Shown: positions 6,158 through 8,328 of the stretch, piece by piece
How positions within the stretch are numbered: the first letter of the stretch is position 1
How the letters are laid out: each line of letters begins with the position of its first letter
Assembly: GCA_031287815.1 (NCBI GenBank)
Contig: JAITSM010000149.1
Coordinates: forward strand, 1-8,328
From: Prevotellaceae bacterium
Lineage (GTDB): Bacteria; Bacteroidota; Bacteroidia; Bacteroidales; UBA932
Length of the DNA: 8,328 bases
Reading direction: 5' to 3'
Notes under the pieces: generated by a model
The model's database searches: none
What the model saw: the letters and a program-made list of their open reading frames with translations, nothing else
What the model was told of the DNA's origin: nothing
Program-made: the position numbers and the translations under genes

Positions 6158-7690
6158 TCAATGCTTAAAATGCCGCACGCCGGTTGTTACCATCGCCATG
6201 CTGTTTTCGTTGCAATAGCTGGTACTCTTTTCATCGTTGATGGAGCCGCCCGGCTGTATTACGGCCGTAATCCCCGCTTCGTGGGCAATAGCGACGCAAT
6301 CGGGAAACGGGAAAAAAGCGTCGGACGCCATCACCGCTCCCTGCAACGAAAAGCCGAACGCCTGCGCTTTTGCAATAGCCTGCTTCAACGCATCTACCCG
6401 CGAGGTTTGCCCGGCGCCGCTGGCAAGCAGCTGCCCGTCCCGAGCCAGCACAATAGCATTCGATTTCGAATGTTTTACCAATTTATTTGCAAACAGTAAA
6501 TCGGAAATTTCTTTTTCCGACGGTTTTTTCGTTGTTACCGGCGTTAAATCATTGGGCGTTTCCACAGCAGTGTCGCGGTTTTGCTGCACTGCGCCATTGA
6601 GCAACGAGCGGAATTGAACTGCCGGCAGGATGGTATTTTTTAACACCAAAATAATCCGGTTTTTCTTTGTTTGCAACAATTCCAACGCTTCGCCGGAATA
6701 GTCCGGCGCAATAATCACTTCAAAAAACAGTTCGTTGATTTCTTTAGCGCATTCCGCATCCACCGGACTGTTTGTAATAATAATGCCGCCGAACGCAGAT
6801 ACCGGGTCGCCTGCCAATGCCTTGCGCCATGCGGTTAACGGATGATTGTCCGATGCGCAGCCGCATGCATTGTTATGCTTCAAAACGGCAAAGGTTGTTT
6901 CGCTAAAATCGCCGATAAGCGCCACCGCCGCATCAATATCCAATAAATTGTTATACGAAATTTCCTTTCCGTGCAATTGTTCCAGCATGTCGTTCAACCG
7001 CCCGTAAAACCGCGCTTCCTGGTGCGGGTTTTCGCCGTAGCGCAACGGCATGCTATCCGGAATGGATTGTTGGAACGCCGGCAATTTTTCCTGTACATTG
7101 AAATAATTAAAAATCGCCGTATCGTAATGCGACGATTGCTGAAAGGCCTGTGCGGCAAAGGAACGGCGCATAGCCAGCGTGGCCGCGCCCTTGCCGGATT
7201 GCAACAGTTCAATCAATGCCGGATATTGCGCACGCGAAGAAACAATCAATGTGTCGGCAAAATTTTTGGCCGCCGCGCGAATAAGCGAGATGCCGCCTAT
7301 ATCTATTTTCTCCACCACCGCTTGCATACCGGCTCCGGAGCGCACCGTTTCTTCAAAGGGGTACAAATCCACAATCACCAAATCAATCGGCGGAATGCCG
7401 TATTCGGAAAGCGCTGCCATATCCTGCGCATGGCTGCGGCGCGCCAGGATGCCGCCAAAAACTTTCGGATGCAGCGTCTTTACACGGCCGCCGAGAATAG
7501 AGGGATAGCCGGTCAGGCTTTCTACCGATTGCGCCTTAACGCCCAACCCGGTTATAAAATCAAGCGTGCCGCCGGTAGAGTAAATCGTTATTCCCAATTC
7601 ATCCAGCAAGCGGACAACCGCATCCAGCTTGTCTTTGTGATAAACTGAAACCAATGCGGATTTTATTTTTTTTAGTTCAGTATGATTCAT
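6158..7690 (-). CDS. purH: PurH, AICAR formyltransferase / IMP cyclohydrolase
   Basis: This cytoplasmic bifunctional enzyme does the last two steps of IMP synthesis: 10-formyl-THF-dependent formylation of AICAR to FAICAR, then cyclisation to IMP. The 510-residue product (E. coli 529) has the N-terminal cyclohydrolase domain at about 1-145, with STGGT (38-42), GGRVKTLHPK (67-76), VDLYPFE (107-113) and KIDIGGISLIRAAAKN (128-143). The formyltransferase domain follows, with LRYGENPHQEA (216-226), KHNNACGCA (271-279) carrying the catalytic K271-H272 pair, GDPVSAFGGI (294-303), KHSKSNAIVLA (406-416), SDAFFPFPD (456-464) and QPGGSINDE (479-487). The C-terminus TGVRHFKH matches the family's usual end. 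The start at 7690 gives a normal N-terminus; only a weak, distant AAAGGA lies upstream. It is the first gene of the operon. Confidence 0.98.
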   Translation of the reverse strand: MNHTELKKIKSALVSVYHKDKLDAVVRLLDELGITIYSTGGTLDFITGLGVKAQSVESLTGYPSILGGRVKTLHPKVFGGILARRSHAQDMAALSEYGIPPIDLVIVDLYPFEETVRSGAGMQAVVEKIDIGGISLIRAAAKNFADTLIVSSRAQYPALIELLQSGKGAATLAMRRSFAAQAFQQSSHYDTAIFNYFNVQEKLPAFQQSIPDSMPLRYGENPHQEARFYGRLNDMLEQLHGKEISYNNLLDIDAAVALIGDFSETTFAVLKHNNACGCASDNHPLTAWRKALAGDPVSAFGGIIITNSPVDAECAKEINELFFEVIIAPDYSGEALELLQTKKNRIILVLKNTILPAVQFRSLLNGAVQQNRDTAVETPNDLTPVTTKKPSEKEISDLLFANKLVKHSKSNAIVLARDGQLLASGAGQTSRVDALKQAIAKAQAFGFSLQGAVMASDAFFPFPDCVAIAHEAGITAVIQPGGSINDEKSTSYCNENSMAMVTTGVRHFKH

Positions 7691-7730
7691 TTAAAAATCA
7701 AAATCCTTTACAGGGGTAAATTTTAGGGCG

Positions 7731-7761
7731 TAAAGTTACTACATTTAATTGAAAGTTGAAA
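7731..7761 (-). promoter_or_regulatory. Possible Bacteroidota promoter for purH operon
   Basis: Read on the minus strand, TTTC (7761-7758) is followed after 19 nt by TAACTTTA (7738-7731). The Bacteroidota consensus is TTTG, 19-21 nt, TAnnTTTG, so each box has one mismatch. Position is good: the -7 box lies about 40 nt upstream of the purH ATG, and the sequence between carries no other candidate that fits better. The match is imperfect, so the call is tentative. Confidence 0.4.
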
Positions 7762-7806
7762 ATGGATTGAAATGCACCCATTGGTATAAAGCCACTTTCT
7801 TTTATG

Positions 7807-7822
7807 AATGAGGTTTTTTTTT
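7807..7822 (+). repeat. AATGAGG plus T-run, copy of left terminator half
   Basis: AATGAGG followed by nine Ts repeats the right half of the left-flank terminator (AATGAGG plus seven Ts at 303-316). No pairing left arm (CCTCATT) is present just upstream, so this copy cannot form the same hairpin. It may be a decayed remnant or a chance match of a short A/T-rich word. Confidence 0.3.
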
Positions 7823-7842
7823 GTGATGGGGGAGGGGTAAAG

Positions 7843-7856
7843 GGTCAACGGTCAAC
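7843..7856 (+). repeat. Perfect GGTCAAC heptad pair
   Basis: Two exact adjacent copies of GGTCAAC (7843-7849 and 7850-7856), a further 7-nt period element like those at 161-198, 398-479 and 7955-8019. It lies in the non-coding spacer upstream of purH, just before the REP-like hairpins. Confidence 0.45.
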
Positions 7857-7862
7857 GGCGCG

Positions 7863-7950
7863 CGGCGTGAAACGCCGGATTTGCATAACCGCAGGTCAAG
7901 ACCTGCGGAAGAAGAACAGAAGCAAAACGGTAGCCTGAAAGGCTGGACTT
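7863..7950. repeat. Cluster of three REP-like small-loop hairpins
   Basis: Hairpin A has arms CGGCGT and ACGCCG (7863-7868, 7872-7877) with loop GAA. Hairpin B has 9-bp arms CCGCAGGTC and GACCTGCGG (7889-7897, 7900-7908) separated by AA. Hairpin C has arms AGCCT and AGGCT (7932-7936, 7940-7944) with loop GAA. A and C share the 18-nt frame GCnTGAAAnGCnGGAnTT, 14 of 18 identical (7865-7882 against 7933-7950). Differences inside the stems are compensatory: G67-C73 becomes C35-G41, and G64-C76 becomes A32-T44 (last two digits of position). This shows the fold rather than the sequence is kept. No T-runs follow, so they are not classical terminators. Confidence 0.55.
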
Positions 7951-7953
7951 ATC

Positions 7954-8023
7954 TAATGGAGAATGGAGAATTAGCTTGCGCCTCAAGAGACATTTTCCAT
8001 TCTCCATTTTCCATTCTCCATTA
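7954..8023. repeat. Heptad arrays in inverted orientation forming a hairpin
   Basis: The left array is AATGGAG, AATGGAG, AATTAGC (7955-7975). The right array is two exact tandem 14-mers ATTTTCCATTCTCC (7992-8005, 8006-8019), that is four 7-nt units complementary to the left ones. TAATGGAGAATGG (7954-7966) pairs perfectly with CCATTCTCCATTA (8011-8023), and five more pairs including one G-T continue inward (7967-7971 with 8006-8010), giving an 18-bp stem. The stem ends two bases before the -35-like TTTG of the plus-strand promoter at 8025. Confidence 0.6.
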
Positions 8024-8024
8024 A

Positions 8025-8055
8025 TTTGCTATTTCCAAAATTCTTTCTACCTTTG
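8025..8055 (+). promoter_or_regulatory. Bacteroidota sigma-ABfr-type promoter
   Basis: TTTG (8025-8028), a 19-nt spacer and TACCTTTG (8048-8055) match the Bacteroidota housekeeping promoter consensus (TTTG, 19-21 nt, TAnnTTTG) at every defined base. Transcription should start near 8061 and run rightward, away from purH. No ORF with an ATG start reaches the window edge downstream: the three forward frames have stop codons at 8268, 8279 and 8287 and no ATG after them. The promoter therefore drives either a long untranslated leader or a non-coding RNA. Confidence 0.7.
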
Positions 8056-8060
8056 CACCC

Positions 8061-8312
8061 GACATTATGCTCTTTCTCATTTTGACCGCTTTTATTCTCT
8101 ACTTGAAATCTGGTAAATTTCGATACATTAAGAATAAAAGCAAAATTTCATAAAAGAAACGTGGATTTTTGCTTATTTAATGTATGGGTATACCAGAACC
8201 CCAAGTAGGATAAGTTTAGTCCACGTTGCATTTTATCCCCAATACCTCTCTAAAAAGAGAAATTTTCTGAAACAAGACTAACCGAATAAAAGTTGCCAAA
8301 GTGCGAAAGAGC
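8061..8312 (+). ncRNA. Candidate structured non-coding RNA, family unknown
   Basis: Downstream of the strong promoter lies a roughly 250-nt stretch without a credible gene but with nested complementarity. A closing stem pairs GCTCTTTC (8069-8076) with GAAAGAGC (8305-8312), then, after one mismatch, CATTTTG (8078-8084) with CAAAGTG (8297-8303): 15 pairs, one G-U, over about 210 nt. Inside are three hairpins. The first pairs GCTTTTATTCT (8088-8098) with AGAATAAAAGC (8131-8141), with an inner TTGAAAT/ATTTCGA stem. The second pairs AACGTGGA (8158-8165) with TCCACGTT (8220-8227), with inner CTTAT/ATAAG and GGGT/ACCC stems. The third pairs TCTCT (8247-8251) with AGAGA (8256-8260). I recognise no tmRNA, RNase P or SRP signature. 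Options are a Bacteroidota 6S-like RNA, the Bacteroidales-1 motif, a retron-type msr-msd RNA, or a structured leader. The 3' end cannot be set, because the window stops 16 nt later. Confidence 0.4.
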
Positions 8313-8328
8313 TTGCGGCAAAGGGGGA

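Noticed and set aside
6971..7648. 225-codon open frame on the plus strand
   Set aside because: Antisense to the purH cyclohydrolase region, which is fully conserved; the predicted protein is rich in Arg, His and Gln without any known motif.
7863..7950. CRISPR array
   Set aside because: Repeats are short, differ in sequence, have no regular spacers of equal length, and no cas gene is present.
8250..8328. Possible C-terminal end of a minus-strand gene entering from the right edge
   Set aside because: A minus frame stays open for about 25 codons from the edge to a TAG at 8252-8250, but this is short enough for chance, matches no family I know, and overlaps the paired bases of the candidate RNA.
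8301..8328. GTGCG at 8301 as a group II intron 5' end
   Set aside because: Only five bases match the GUGYG consensus; no further intron domain can be seen before the edge, and the bases fit the closing stem of the candidate RNA.

Overview
The window looks like a chromosomal segment from a member of the Bacteroidota, most likely the order Bacteroidales. Three things point there. First, the gene order purH-mreB-mreC-mreD-mrdA-rodA, all on the minus strand, is the arrangement known from Bacteroides-type genomes. Second, the genes lack Shine-Dalgarno sequences and have A/T-rich leaders. Third, the right flank has a near-perfect Bacteroidota promoter (TTTG, 19 nt, TAnnTTTG). The family or genus cannot be named from this sequence.

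Layout, left to right. Positions 1-492 hold no gene I can support: REP-like hairpins, arrays of degenerate 7-nt repeats, and a long imperfect inverted repeat that encloses a strong, probably bidirectional, terminator hairpin. Positions 493-7690 are six tightly packed minus-strand genes: rodA (493-1914), mrdA/PBP2 (1911-3737), mreD (3741-4268), mreC (4261-5085), mreB (5102-6121) and purH (6158-7690). Junctions going with transcription are a 36-bp gap, a 16-bp gap, an 8-bp overlap, a 3-bp gap and a 4-bp ATGA overlap, so one transcript starting upstream of purH is likely. Positions 7691-8328 hold a probable purH promoter, more repeats and hairpins, then a plus-strand promoter at 8025-8055. The sequence after that promoter has no credible ORF but can fold into a closed, multi-hairpin RNA.

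How the genes work together. MreB forms cytoplasmic actin-like filaments. MreC and MreD connect these to the periplasm and membrane. RodA polymerises glycan strands, and PBP2 (MrdA) is its partner transpeptidase. Together they are an almost complete elongasome for side-wall growth; RodZ is not in the window. PurH makes IMP in the last two steps of purine synthesis and has no direct wall role, so its place at the head of the operon suggests shared expression rather than a shared pathway.

All six genes look intact and ordinary for their families. The less ordinary material is in the flanks: the possible structured RNA at the right edge, heptad repeat arrays on both sides of the operon, and REP-like hairpins whose stems vary in a compensatory way. 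No transposase, integrase, tRNA, rRNA, CRISPR array or phage gene was seen.
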